Positions 14,500-22,341 of a DNA stretch of 54,316 nt are shown piece by piece. Numbering within the stretch: position 1 is the first letter of the stretch; each line of letters opens with the position of its first letter. Made by a program: the position numbers and the translations under genes. Under the pieces are notes generated by a model. The model was not told the origin of the DNA, searched no databases, and saw nothing but the letters and a program-made list of their open reading frames with translations. The DNA comes from a virus, in IMG/VR virus record IMGVR_UViG_3300029258_005835, positions 1 to 54,316 of that record; one strand, written 5' to 3'.

Positions 14500-15276
14500 G
14501 TGGACATCTTCACGTCGGCCATCTTCACATCGAATCTCCCCAACGACCAAGACATCATCCGAGAACTGCGCACGCTCGGCTCCACCGCCGTCGTCCCGAT
14601 CCCGCTGTTCACCGACGTGAGCTTCGCGGGACAGGGTGATAATGGGGAGTCGCTGCTGATCGCCGTCGAGCGCAAGAAAATTGGAGATATGGCTTCTTGT
14701 ATCAGCAGTGGGCGCCTTCTCGCACAGCTTCAGGCCAGCGTGGTAGTCGGAGTGGACGTGCTCGTGGTCCTCGTGGAAGGCCGTGTCCGCCGCAGTCCCG
14801 AGGACGGTCTGCTGGAGATACCGACTTGGGGCGTCAACCCCCGAACGATGAAGCGATGTGAGATGTGGCAACCTGTGAAGCCGACTACGACCTACAGTCG
14901 CTACTGCCAGTACCTGTTTGAACTAGAGCGTCTAGCTGGAGTGTACGTCTTGCGCTCGGAGGGTGTGCAGGAGACGGCGGCGGTCATCGTGAGCCTGTGG
15001 TCGTGGTTCCAGAGTCCCGCCGACGGTCATCAGTCCTTGCGCAAGTTCTACAAGCGGCCCCCCCCGACCGTTCAGCTTGTGCGCCCGTCGTTTACGAGGC
15101 GGGTGGCAGCGGAACTGGACGGCATCGGTTGGACCCTGTCTGCTCCGGTAGCCCAGCACCTCCCCTCGGTGGAGAGGATGGTAGCCGCTTCCGAGGAAGA
15201 CTGGAGGACGATACCCGGTATCGGGAAGAAGCTGGCAAAGAGCGCCATCGCCGAGCTGTGCGGCGGTAAGGTTTGA
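14500..15276 (+). CDS. ERCC4 (XPF/Mus81-like) nuclease with helix-hairpin-helix, 258 aa
   Basis: GTG start 3 nt after the radical-SAM stop. The N-terminal nuclease domain shows VERKKIGD at residues 56-63, the signature ERK-x3-D active site of the ERCC4 family. After a linker, the C-terminal 35 residues hold a helix-hairpin-helix (EEDWRTIPGIGKKLAKSAIA). This order, ERCC4 then HhH, is that of structure-specific endonucleases cutting 3' flaps or stalled forks. It probably serves replication and recombination intermediates of the element. Confidence 0.85.
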   Translation: MDIFTSAIFTSNLPNDQDIIRELRTLGSTAVVPIPLFTDVSFAGQGDNGESLLIAVERKKIGDMASCISSGRLLAQLQASVVVGVDVLVVLVEGRVRRSPEDGLLEIPTWGVNPRTMKRCEMWQPVKPTTTYSRYCQYLFELERLAGVYVLRSEGVQETAAVIVSLWSWFQSPADGHQSLRKFYKRPPPTVQLVRPSFTRRVAAELDGIGWTLSAPVAQHLPSVERMVAASEEDWRTIPGIGKKLAKSAIAELCGGKV

Positions 15277-15291
15277 GAGGTGATTACTCCT

Positions 15292-15813
15292 ATGAATCAA
15301 CACGCGGTGTCCCTCGGCGAACTACGTGGTGAGATAGACCTCATAGCGGCTCTCGAGCTGCGTGATTGCGTTCACAAGGCGGTGCACGCTATCGGTGTCC
15401 GGGCGTGGCAGATGCCCAGCAGCGTATACCACCACCTGCCGGACGAGCGCGTGGAGTGGGGGAACTTGGTTCATACGCTCCGCGTCGTCAGGGTGTGCGC
15501 CGTATTGTCGGACATCCTGCTGCTGGTTCAGCGGGAGCGTGACATCCTGCGGTCGGCGGCGGTTCTTCACGATATCTGCAAGTACGGCATCGACGCGGAT
15601 GCCGAGCGCATCCTGACGATACACCCGCTGCTGGTGCGGCAGTTCCTTGACCGAGAGGGGATCGTCTGTGATCCCTTGGTGCTCACTTGTATCGAGTCCC
15701 ACATGGGACGGTGGGGCAGCGAGCGGTGCGACTGGATGGCGAGCCGCCAGATCACGCTGCCTTTCTTGCTGCACATTGCGGACTGTATCGTGGCGCGGCT
15801 GGGGAACCTGTGA
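15292..15813 (+). CDS. HD-domain phosphohydrolase, 173 aa
   Basis: HD-superfamily metal site: H-x-L early (NLVHTLRVVRV), AAVLHDICKYGID for the central His-Asp, then a later His (HPLL) and HIADC with the C-terminal Asp. Viral enzymes of this family hydrolyse nucleotides or cyclic nucleotides, or act as anti-defence phosphodiesterases. ATG 15292 (after GAGAGGTG) and GTG 15280 are both possible starts. It lies in the replication operon next to the ERCC4 nuclease, so a dNTP-pool role is also plausible. Confidence 0.78.
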   Translation: MNQHAVSLGELRGEIDLIAALELRDCVHKAVHAIGVRAWQMPSSVYHHLPDERVEWGNLVHTLRVVRVCAVLSDILLLVQRERDILRSAAVLHDICKYGIDADAERILTIHPLLVRQFLDREGIVCDPLVLTCIESHMGRWGSERCDWMASRQITLPFLLHIADCIVARLGNL

Positions 15814-15834
15814 GATAACGAAAGGAGAGCAAAG

Positions 15835-16332
15835 ATGGCAGCAAGGACGGAGATGGATTTGAGTCAGGAGGACTTGAGCGAGGTGATGACTAGTCATCTT
15901 CCGCGTCAGTCTGAATATGCATCTATAATCTACAAGGCTCAGGACGCGGGTAGGCTCCTCGGCAGCGACCCTGTTAAAGCAACTGCGGAGAATAACGCAG
16001 TGTGGGCCAGCCTAACCGATCTGATGGCCCGTTGTGTGGCTAGGGGGATGAGGTTGGCGAAGGAGAACGGGAAGGCCGAGGGCGAGGTCAGGTCGCACAG
16101 CGCATTGAACCTCTTGTGCCAAGACAGCACGCAGCCGTTAATGCTGGGTGTTGAACTGGCAAGTTACAGGAGTGGGGCTGTGAAATGGGAGTTTTCCCTG
16201 CGTGGTCGCAACACCAACGAACACGTACTCCAGTGTGATTTCAACGAGCTGGTGTCCCTGATCCTGCTCGGGAAGACGCAGCGGGACGCGATGCCCAAGG
16301 CGACAGCCCATCGGGAAGGAGAGGCTGACTGA
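15835..16332 (+). CDS. Unknown protein, 165 aa
   Basis: Strong ribosome-binding site GAAAGGAGAGCAAAG before ATG 15835. The protein is soluble, mixed alpha/beta, with helical segments around residues 35-75 and a beta-rich end (VKWEFSLRGRNTNEHVLQCD). The stop overlaps the next ATG by one base. No family recognised. Part of the replication operon. Confidence 0.6.
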   Translation: MAARTEMDLSQEDLSEVMTSHLPRQSEYASIIYKAQDAGRLLGSDPVKATAENNAVWASLTDLMARCVARGMRLAKENGKAEGEVRSHSALNLLCQDSTQPLMLGVELASYRSGAVKWEFSLRGRNTNEHVLQCDFNELVSLILLGKTQRDAMPKATAHREGEAD

Positions 16333-16760
16333 TGAGTGATCTGCGAAACCTATTGGGAGAGGTAGTGGCGAAGGAAGTGAATAGGCGGGTGAACGCGCAC
16401 TTCAAAGCCAGCAACCTATACAACACCGAGGCGGGCAAAGCCTTCCTGCAAACAATCAACAGCAAAGAGATAGCCAAAGATGCTGTGGTAGGGATCGTGG
16501 AGCTGCTCGAGTGCTATCTCTATCTGCCTTGCTGCCACGTGACGGGAATGCATGATCCAGAGCACTACCGTGACGGGAAATACATTTGCGATGGGCAGAA
16601 GGCGGGAGCGTTCGAGCGATTCTGTACCGACTTGGGGGTGAACCCCGTGGTGAGAATGAAGCCGGGGTGTTTCTGGTGCACTGAGCACCCAGAGTATCGA
16701 CGAGGTGAGGGTATCAAGTTGTTCAAACCGGAAGAGCCTGTGGAGGAGTCGGAGTCATGA
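16332..16760 (+). CDS. Unknown Cys-rich protein, 142 aa
   Basis: The start overlaps the previous stop by one base and follows GGGAAGGAGAGGCTG. The N-terminal 60 residues are helical. The C-terminal half holds ECYLYLPCCH, YICDG, ERFCTDLG and CFWCTEHP, enough Cys and His for a zinc or Fe-S site. The end overlaps the next start by ATGA. No known family. Confidence 0.6.
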   Translation: MSDLRNLLGEVVAKEVNRRVNAHFKASNLYNTEAGKAFLQTINSKEIAKDAVVGIVELLECYLYLPCCHVTGMHDPEHYRDGKYICDGQKAGAFERFCTDLGVNPVVRMKPGCFWCTEHPEYRRGEGIKLFKPEEPVEESES

Positions 16761-17008
16761 ATATCGTCACAGGGAACGGCGGTTACAGCCGGATACTCCT
16801 GACCAAGGAGGACGCTCTGAGCGTATGTAAGATGGGGCAGGGTGCTGATTGTTGCGCCTGTTTATGCGTGGGTGCAGACGGGTTCGAGTGCCTGTACCGT
16901 CGCCTTCCGGCGTCGTACGAGGAGAGGGTACGAGCTGGAGAGACTACGGCGCAGCGACTTGAGTGCGATCAGGTCAAAAAGCTGATTAGGGGGGAGTTGA
17001 AGCCATGA
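16757..17008 (+). CDS. Small Cys-rich protein, 83 aa
   Basis: Translationally coupled at both ends (ATGA overlaps). Contains CKMGQGADCCACLCVG and FECLYRR, a dense cysteine patch at about residues 24-45 that could bind a metal, followed by a charged helix. Function unknown. Confidence 0.55.
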   Translation: MNIVTGNGGYSRILLTKEDALSVCKMGQGADCCACLCVGADGFECLYRRLPASYEERVRAGETTAQRLECDQVKKLIRGELKP

Positions 17009-17097
17009 TACGTGTTCTGGGCAGTAGGAAGACGAAGATCGGTCTGGGGTTCAGCGCGATTATCGCGGGGCTGCTGTACTGGCTGGTGAGGAAGTGA
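17005..17097 (+). CDS. Tiny one-TM membrane peptide, 30 aa
   Basis: ATG 17005 overlaps the preceding stop and follows GGGGGGAG. The start is basic (MIRVLGSRKTK), then a single 17-residue hydrophobic segment (GLGFSAIIAGLLYWLV) ending in RK. It is one of several such peptides in the window and may be a small membrane regulator or coat-like subunit. Confidence 0.55.
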   Translation: MIRVLGSRKTKIGLGFSAIIAGLLYWLVRK

Positions 17098-17101
17098 AGG
17101 C

Positions 17102-17617
17102 ATGAAGGCTCCAAGAGCGTGGGATAGGGTCAACAAGTTTATGTTCGGTGTCGATACCCTTTCCTGGCAGGCTGGAGGCTTGTATGTCTCTGGCCCCGGT
17201 ATCGGTGATGGCTATGCTCAAGTCAATGAAGCTTTCAAGGGTAGCTGCGACGTAACAATCGAACTCCTCTGGCCGACTGGCCTTGATGCCAAGGTTGGAG
17301 GCGAAGCCTACGGGCACGATGTCGTCAGTCTCCCGCGCAGCGAAGTACTGTGGGAGGTCTACTGGCAGGGGGATTTAGGCGAGTGGCTTCTGGCGCCCAG
17401 TGGGAATAAGCGCGAACCCGACAAGGCCAAGAAGGGCGTGTTCATCAGGATGGGCACTATCCTCGGCTCTGCGCTGGAGCATCCCGAATTGCTGGAGAGC
17501 CGGATCAAGAAGTGCGCGCGGTGCGACAGCGAGTTCATGTATTCTGGGCGAGAGCCGGATGTCTGCGGTAGCTGTGACGACGATCTCAGGGAACAAGGGA
17601 AGGAGGCGCAGGGGTGA
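17102..17617 (+). CDS. Unknown protein with C-terminal zinc ribbon, 171 aa
   Basis: Follows the tiny TM gene by 4 nt. The first 130 residues form an unrecognised beta-rich domain. Residues 137-160 carry CARCDSEFMY and CGSCDD, a four-Cys zinc ribbon. The stop overlaps the next GTG by 4 nt. Possibly DNA- or protein-binding. Confidence 0.6.
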   Translation: MKAPRAWDRVNKFMFGVDTLSWQAGGLYVSGPGIGDGYAQVNEAFKGSCDVTIELLWPTGLDAKVGGEAYGHDVVSLPRSEVLWEVYWQGDLGEWLLAPSGNKREPDKAKKGVFIRMGTILGSALEHPELLESRIKKCARCDSEFMYSGREPDVCGSCDDDLREQGKEAQG

Positions 17618-17874
17618 GCACAAAGACGCCCAAGGGTGATTTCAAGTTCGCGTCGCACAAGGAACCTCCGAGGTGGAAGCGCTGGCTGCGCTGCCTGATT
17701 GGCCGACACGCGTGGCGGTCGAACCAGAGCGGGTACTCGGACTACGAGTACGAGACGTGTGAATGGTGCGGGAAGAACCGAGACTACCCACTGGACTGGT
17801 GGAAGAAGCGCTGCTACCGAGCGCTGGAAAGAGCACGGAGTGCCGAGAACAAGCTGCACTGGTACGGCAAGTAG
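17614..17874 (+). CDS. Small zinc-knuckle protein, 86 aa
   Basis: GTG start overlapping the previous stop and preceded by AAGGAGG. Basic and aromatic. The mid-region has CLIGRHAW and, later, CEWCGKNRDYP, so one C-x-H/C-x2-C metal site is likely. A Lys/Arg-rich helix ends the protein. It lies 6 nt before the DNA polymerase gene, where a small accessory factor would be expected, but the role is inferred. Confidence 0.55.
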   Translation: MSTKTPKGDFKFASHKEPPRWKRWLRCLIGRHAWRSNQSGYSDYEYETCEWCGKNRDYPLDWWKKRCYRALERARSAENKLHWYGK

Positions 17875-17880
17875 GGTTCG

Positions 17881-20604
17881 ATGCCGTACCCGCACGGTCA
17901 ACGTTACCACAGAACTCCGCCGCCTCTCCCCGACCCGTCCACCCTGCCCTTCCCCGGGAACCTGATACGGTTGTGCACGGACTGCGGCCTGCGAGCCAAG
18001 TGCAAAGCTCCCGTCCCTGGCGACGGGGCTGTTCCTGCCGAGGTCGCACTTGTCGGTGAAGGGCCGGGGCGCCAAGAGGATGAGTGGGGGTACAAACCGT
18101 TCGTAGGTCAGGCAGGGCAGTACCTCAACTCCCTGCTGTTCCAAGTCGGCTTACCCCGTGAATCCGTCTACGCCACGAACGTCGTCCATTGTCACCCTCC
18201 GGGAAACCGCACCCCGAAGCCCGACGAGGTGCGAGCGTGTGCTCACTGGCTGGACCTAGAGCTATCCCTCGTCCAGCCCCGTATTATCATGGCCCTCGGA
18301 GCAACCGCTATCGCTCGTTTCCTCGGTAACAACGCGGGGACGGTCGAGCACCTCCACGGTAAACCCATTGAGAAGGACGGCGTGATTATCCTTCCCGCCT
18401 ACCATCCCGCCTTCGCCCTCCATGACACCAGCAAGACGCGCCAAGTGAGCGAGGACTTCCAAGTCCTCCGTGGATTGGTCAAGGGCGCAGACTGGCGGAG
18501 CTACCACGTAGTCGACGAGTACCCGAACCCCGACTACCGCGTAGCCGACACACCCGCCAAGCTCCGGCAGATGCGGGACGAGATAAGCGACAGCGGCGAG
18601 TTCGCCGTCGATACCGAGCAGTGCCGAGGCAAGCTGTGGAGTGTCCAGATTTCAGCGCGACCGGGGACCGCGTGGTTCATCCCGATCCCCGACGATTTCC
18701 GAGGGAGGTACGATCTCACTGACCTGCCGGGGACGGCTATCGTCCATTACTGGCTCCACGATATTCAGTACGTGGTGCTGCGGGAGGATGATTTCATAGA
18801 CACGATGGTGGAGGCGTATCTTCTTCACCTCCCGCAGGGCCTGAAGGAACTAGCGTCGCGCCTATGTGGCGTCCAAATGAAGACCTACCGCGAGGTCGTC
18901 CGTCCCGGCCAGCAGGAACTGTCTCTGGAGTACCTGCTGCGTGCGTCCGGTCGCGAGTGGCCCGACCCGCCGCTGATCGAGGAGACCAAGTGGAACAACA
19001 AGAAGGGCGAACTGGTCACGCGGAACAAGAAGCCGTGGCATATCTCCCGCAAGATCAACGGCATCATAAACGACTTTTCCGCTGACGAGAACACCGACCT
19101 GTGGGATCGGTGGCGGAACATCCCCGCCGAGGAGCGTGCCGTGGTCGAGGACGTGCTCTCTCTCATGCCCGAGTCGTCGCTGGCCGACATCGACTTCGAC
19201 CAAGCGGTGCAGTACAGCGCGCGTGACCCCGACGTCACGCTCAGGGTCCACCACAAAATGCGGAAGATGATCGCCGACCTCGACCTCAACTTCGTGGAGT
19301 ACACGGACCTCGGCATCCTCCCGATGGTGGACAGCATGATGGCGAACGGGATGGCCGTGGATATCGAGCACTGCCGTCGCCTGTCCGAGGACTACGACGT
19401 CCGCATGAGGGTGCAGGCCGCCGAGCTTGCCGGAATGGTCGGCCATGCGTTCAACCCGAACAGTTCGCAGCAGGTCGCGGCGGTTATCTACGGTGAACTC
19501 GGGTTCAAGCCGACCAAGACCACAGCGACGGGGCTGATCTCCACCGACGATGCTGAACTGAAGAAAACGGGGCATCCGGTCGCCGAGGGGGTTATTCGCT
19601 ACCGTGGCCTGATGAAGCTGAAAAGCACCTACGCGGACAACATGATCCGGTCGGCCCATCCTGACGAGAGCGGCACCCCGAGGATGCACACGGTCATCAA
19701 GACGACGCGAGTGGAGACGGGGCGGCTCTCCTCGTCCAAGAATGACGAGGGGGAAGGTGCCAACCTCCAGAACATCCCGACACGCAACAAGGAGTCCAAG
19801 GCGATCAAGAACGGGTTTATCGCGCCTCCGGGCTGGCTGCTGGCTGAGTTGGACTACGGTCAGATCGAAATGCGCACCCAAGCTCACCTCGCGCAATGCA
19901 AGGGGCTGATAGAGTTGTTCAACAGAGGCGGCGACCCTCATACCGAGACCGCCGCACGCCTGTTCGGGGTCTCGCTCGATCAGGCCAAGCTGACCAAGTA
20001 CCGCTACCCGACCAAGCGTGCCGGATTCGGGATCATCTACCTGATCGGTCCACACGGGCTGTCCACGCAGATCAACGAGTACATCGCTGATCTCGCGATG
20101 GACGGTGAGTCCGTGGATATCGAGCCGTGGGACGAGTTGACCTGCGAGAAGTTCATCGCCGAGTACTATCGTCTCTACCCCGAGATTCGCAGCTACCAGT
20201 ACGCGCAGGTGGCTCACGCGCGGCGGTACGGGTACGTGAAAGACCTGTTCGGGAGGATCAGGTATATCCCCGAGGTTCACTGCCCGATACGGGCTATCAA
20301 AGAGGCCGGTGCTCGGCAGGCTGCGAACATGCCCGTGACCGCTACAGCCCAAGAAATTATCAAAGCAGCTATGGGCGAACTATGGAGGAGTCTGCCGCAG
20401 ACGGAGTGGGCGGACAGTCTGCGATGGGAAATGCAAGTCCACGACAGTTTGATAGTAGAAGTAGTCGAGGACGAGGAGGTTCACAAGCCGTGTCTGCGGT
20501 GGGTAGAAGACAACATGACGAACGTGGTGAGTCTGTTGGTACCCGTGGTGGTGGATACCAAGGTGGGAAAGCGGTGGGGGAGTCTGGAGAAGGTGGTGTT
20601 ATGA
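17881..20604 (+). CDS. Uracil-DNA glycosylase / family A DNA polymerase fusion, 907 aa
   Basis: Replicative or repair polymerase with an N-terminal family-4-type uracil-DNA glycosylase (about residues 20-200): CTDCGLRAKCKAP cysteines for the Fe-S cluster, VGEGPGRQEDEWG, NVVHCHPPGNRTP and AYHPAFAL. A 3'-5' proofreading domain follows, with EFAVDTEQ (motif I), HYWLHDIQYV (motif II) and YSARDPDVT (motif III), so proofreading residues look intact. The polymerase domain has motif A AELDYGQIEMR (about 655), motif B YPTKRAGFGIIYLIG (about 708) and motif C MQVHDSLIVEV (about 850). Motif C reads HDS where cellular enzymes have HDE, a change I recall as common in phages. The fusion suggests uracil checking coupled to synthesis. 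Confidence 0.92.
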   Translation: MPYPHGQRYHRTPPPLPDPSTLPFPGNLIRLCTDCGLRAKCKAPVPGDGAVPAEVALVGEGPGRQEDEWGYKPFVGQAGQYLNSLLFQVGLPRESVYATNVVHCHPPGNRTPKPDEVRACAHWLDLELSLVQPRIIMALGATAIARFLGNNAGTVEHLHGKPIEKDGVIILPAYHPAFALHDTSKTRQVSEDFQVLRGLVKGADWRSYHVVDEYPNPDYRVADTPAKLRQMRDEISDSGEFAVDTEQCRGKLWSVQISARPGTAWFIPIPDDFRGRYDLTDLPGTAIVHYWLHDIQYVVLREDDFIDTMVEAYLLHLPQGLKELASRLCGVQMKTYREVVRPGQQELSLEYLLRASGREWPDPPLIEETKWNNKKGELVTRNKKPWHISRKINGIINDFSADENTDLWDRWRNIPAEERAVVEDVLSLMPESSLADIDFDQAVQYSARDPDVTLRVHHKMRKMIADLDLNFVEYTDLGILPMVDSMMANGMAVDIEHCRRLSEDYDVRMRVQAAELAGMVGHAFNPNSSQQVAAVIYGELGFKPTKTTATGLISTDDAELKKTGHPVAEGVIRYRGLMKLKSTYADNMIRSAHPDESGTPRMHTVIKTTRVETGRLSSSKNDEGEGANLQNIPTRNKESKAIKNGFIAPPGWLLAELDYGQIEMRTQAHLAQCKGLIELFNRGGDPHTETAARLFGVSLDQAKLTKYRYPTKRAGFGIIYLIGPHGLSTQINEYIADLAMDGESVDIEPWDELTCEKFIAEYYRLYPEIRSYQYAQVAHARRYGYVKDLFGRIRYIPEVHCPIRAIKEAGARQAANMPVTATAQEIIKAAMGELWRSLPQTEWADSLRWEMQVHDSLIVEVVEDEEVHKPCLRWVEDNMTNVVSLLVPVVVDTKVGKRWGSLEKVVL

Positions 20605-20663
20605 AGATCATATGCTACGTTCTTGGATACCTATGACGAGATAGAGGCGATCAGGAGGTCGGT

Positions 20664-20900
20664 ATGTGGGTAGTTGTAGGGGTGGTGTCGTACATTGTCG
20701 TAGGGGTCTTGGCCGTCTGGCTCATAGCCCTTGCGGACAGGGTGACAGGCCAACGGGTGGAGACTGAGATAGAGAGCTTTACCGTCGGGCTTGCCGTGCT
20801 GCTCTGGCCGCTGTGCCTCGTATTCCTCATCATCATGTACGGACTCGACGCGGTCACGTTCGTCGCCAAATGGCTGCGTGGAGAGGGCGTGAAGTCGTGA
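20664..20900 (+). CDS. Two-TM membrane protein, 78 aa
   Basis: Start after ATCAGGAGGTCGGT. Almost entirely hydrophobic: TM1 at residues 2-24 (WVVVGVVSYIVVGVLAVWLI), TM2 at about 42-66 (VGLAVLLWPLCLVFLIIMYG), short basic C-terminus. Holin-like in size and topology, but nothing else supports lysis and no endolysin is seen nearby. Function unknown. Confidence 0.6.
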   Translation: MWVVVGVVSYIVVGVLAVWLIALADRVTGQRVETEIESFTVGLAVLLWPLCLVFLIIMYGLDAVTFVAKWLRGEGVKS

Positions 20901-20931
20901 GTAGCGCGATCAACGAACTGGGGGTGCTGTG

Positions 20932-21141
20932 ATGATCTGTCCGAACTGCGGCCACGAGATCAGTGACGAACTGGTGCGGGATGCAGCACTGGCTCTGGAG
21001 CCGGATCGGTATGTGCAGGCGCGGAATCCTATGTCGAAGCGGTGGGTGAAGATAGACCGCTGGTCGGGTCGTATCGTTGGTACGTCACCGGAGCCGTGGC
21101 CTAGTGTTCCAGTGAAGGGGAGCGCATCCTCTAAAAAGTGA
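20932..21141 (+). CDS. Small zinc-binding protein, 69 aa
   Basis: ATG 20932 follows GGGGGTG. The start MICPNCGHEISDELV is a half zinc ribbon with a single CxxC and a nearby His; no second Cys pair is present, so it may dimerise around the metal or be a degenerate ribbon. The rest is basic. Function unknown. Confidence 0.5.
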   Translation: MICPNCGHEISDELVRDAALALEPDRYVQARNPMSKRWVKIDRWSGRIVGTSPEPWPSVPVKGSASSKK

Positions 21142-21156
21142 GGAGGGTTTAGAGCC

Positions 21157-21471
21157 ATGACAACTATTGAAGCAGACGGCAACTTGGAGACGCTGCTGTC
21201 CAGTCTCTACGACGTACGGCGACAGAAAAAGGAACTGGGCGAGACGGAGGAGAAGCTGCTCGCGGAGATCAAGCCGCTGGTAGACTCGCAGTTCGACGTG
21301 CTGCCCAAAGCACCTATCACCGCTGGTGGTATCGTGCTGACCCGTGTTTCCGGTGTGAACCGGACGATCTCTGCGGACAAGCTGCTCGAGCGTGGCGTGT
21401 CGCCGGAGATCGTCGCCTTTGCGACGAAGACGAGAGAGTACTTCCAGTACCGTACCAGCACAGGACAGTAG
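21157..21471 (+). CDS. Phage-type coiled-coil protein, 104 aa
   Basis: ATG 21157 follows GTGAGGAGGGTTTAGAGCC. The N-terminal 45 residues are a coiled coil (VRRQKKELGETEEKLLAEIK). The C-terminal half, with SADKLLERGVSPEIVAFATK and REYFQYR, matches a pattern I associate with small phage proteins in replication clusters. Function not known. It is the last gene before the tandem promoter block. Confidence 0.6.
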   Translation: MTTIEADGNLETLLSSLYDVRRQKKELGETEEKLLAEIKPLVDSQFDVLPKAPITAGGIVLTRVSGVNRTISADKLLERGVSPEIVAFATKTREYFQYRTSTGQ

Positions 21472-21473
21472 TG

Positions 21474-21638
21474 GAGGAGTGTTGGTACGCTCTTGACAAG
21501 ATTGTATGGATAGGTGTATAGTGACTACGAGGAGTGTTGGTACGCTCTTGACAAGATTGTATGGATAGGTGTATAGTGACTACGAGGGGTGTTGGTACGC
21601 TCTTGACAAGATTGTATGGATAGGTGTATAGTGACTAC
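21474..21638 (+). promoter_or_regulatory. Three tandem 55-bp repeats, each a sigma-70 promoter
   Basis: Three near-identical 55-bp units (21474-21528, 21529-21583, 21584-21638) differing by one base. Each holds TTGACA (21493, 21548, 21603), an 18-nt spacer and TATAGT (21517, 21572, 21627). Together they give a strong triple promoter reading right into the 21831 gene train, and they abut the TnpB remnant exactly at the end of the third unit. Confidence 0.85.
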
Positions 21639-21639
21639 T

Positions 21640-21800
21640 CTGTCAGCTAAAGCAGACAGCTTCTGCCGGAACGCACGGCCTACTGGCCCACGTTGGCTCG
21701 GCAAGGCTCAGTCCGAGCCTCAGAATATTCAAGGCAGCGTTGACATCGCGGTCAAGCACCAACCCGCAGGAAGGACAGGAGTGAACACGGTCAGCGTGCG
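21640..21800 (-). pseudogene. Remnant of IS200/IS605 TnpB: C-terminal zinc finger plus right end
   Basis: On the minus strand, HSCPSCGLVLDRDVNAALNI and the following LRLG are the last half of the TnpB/OrfB zinc finger plus its hallmark DRDVNAALNIL. About 30 residues follow, to a TGA lying inside a hairpin (21640-21659, CTGTC/GACAG with a TTTA loop) preceded by GAAGC. GAAGC-stem-TTTAG-stem is the usual right end of such elements and the 3' part of the omega RNA. The RuvC nuclease and the left end are gone, and flanking genes run the other way. The left break is placed near 21800 and is approximate. The omega RNA scaffold could still be intact. Confidence 0.75.
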
Positions 21801-21830
21801 TGGATGCAGGGTAAGCAGGAGGCACAAGCA

Positions 21831-21980
21831 ATGGCAGACGTGAGGTGTCCGGCGGGTCACACAAAGACGTGGAAAAAGGGCCGTGTGCCAACGCGCCAAG
21901 GGCCGAAGACGCGGTACATCTGCTCCGTGTGTGGGAGGACGTTCTACGCGCCTGCCGACCGGAAGAAAGTCAGGAGGTAG
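21831..21980 (+). CDS. Stand-alone zinc-ribbon protein, 49 aa
   Basis: ATG 21831 after CAGGAGGCACAAGCA. Motifs CPAGHTKTWKKG and YICSVCGRTFYAP form a transposase-type (IS1 InsA-like) zinc ribbon, with basic ends. It is paralogous in layout to the small proteins at 23815, 34159 and 43474. First gene downstream of the triple promoter. Confidence 0.7.
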   Translation: MADVRCPAGHTKTWKKGRVPTRQGPKTRYICSVCGRTFYAPADRKKVRR

Positions 21981-21985
21981 TCGAG

Positions 21986-22321
21986 ATGCCGATATTCGAC
22001 GCCGATACCCAGACGCTTCGGAGCAAGATCGACAAGTATGTCGAGGGCAAGGTCAAGGCATCGTACGTGCACTCCCAAGTGTCAACCCTCGGGGGAGTCA
22101 GCCGTGCCGCGATCATTGTGAGGGTGTCTCTCGACCCGAAGTCCAAGTGGTCGAACGGTATCTACCAGAACTCGCGTTACGCGATGTTTCGTCTGGACAG
22201 GAACGGCACGCTGGAACAGTTCGCGCAGTCGTACCTGCTCAAGAAGATGCGGAAGCAGAAGGCGACCAGTGTGCCAGATGCGATAGCGCGGATCAACAAG
22301 TACCTGAGTTCGGTTCGATAG
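21986..22321 (+). CDS. Unknown basic protein, 111 aa
   Basis: ATG 21986 is chosen because CAGGAGGTAGTCGAG precedes it; the longer upstream frame would overlap the zinc-ribbon gene. Rich in Lys, Ser and Tyr, with a beta-like middle (SRAAIIVRVSLDPKSKWSNG) and a C-terminal helix. Possibly nucleic-acid binding. No family recognised. Confidence 0.6.
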   Translation: MPIFDADTQTLRSKIDKYVEGKVKASYVHSQVSTLGGVSRAAIIVRVSLDPKSKWSNGIYQNSRYAMFRLDRNGTLEQFAQSYLLKKMRKQKATSVPDAIARINKYLSSVR

Positions 22322-22341
22322 GCTGGGAAGGGAGGATCGAG

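Noticed and set aside
18862-20352. 496-codon minus-strand frame opposite the polymerase
   Set aside because: Shadow of a high-GC gene. The plus strand carries all polymerase motifs.
20664-20900. Holin assignment for the two-TM protein
   Set aside because: Topology fits, but no endolysin or spanin is nearby and many similar small membrane proteins occur here.
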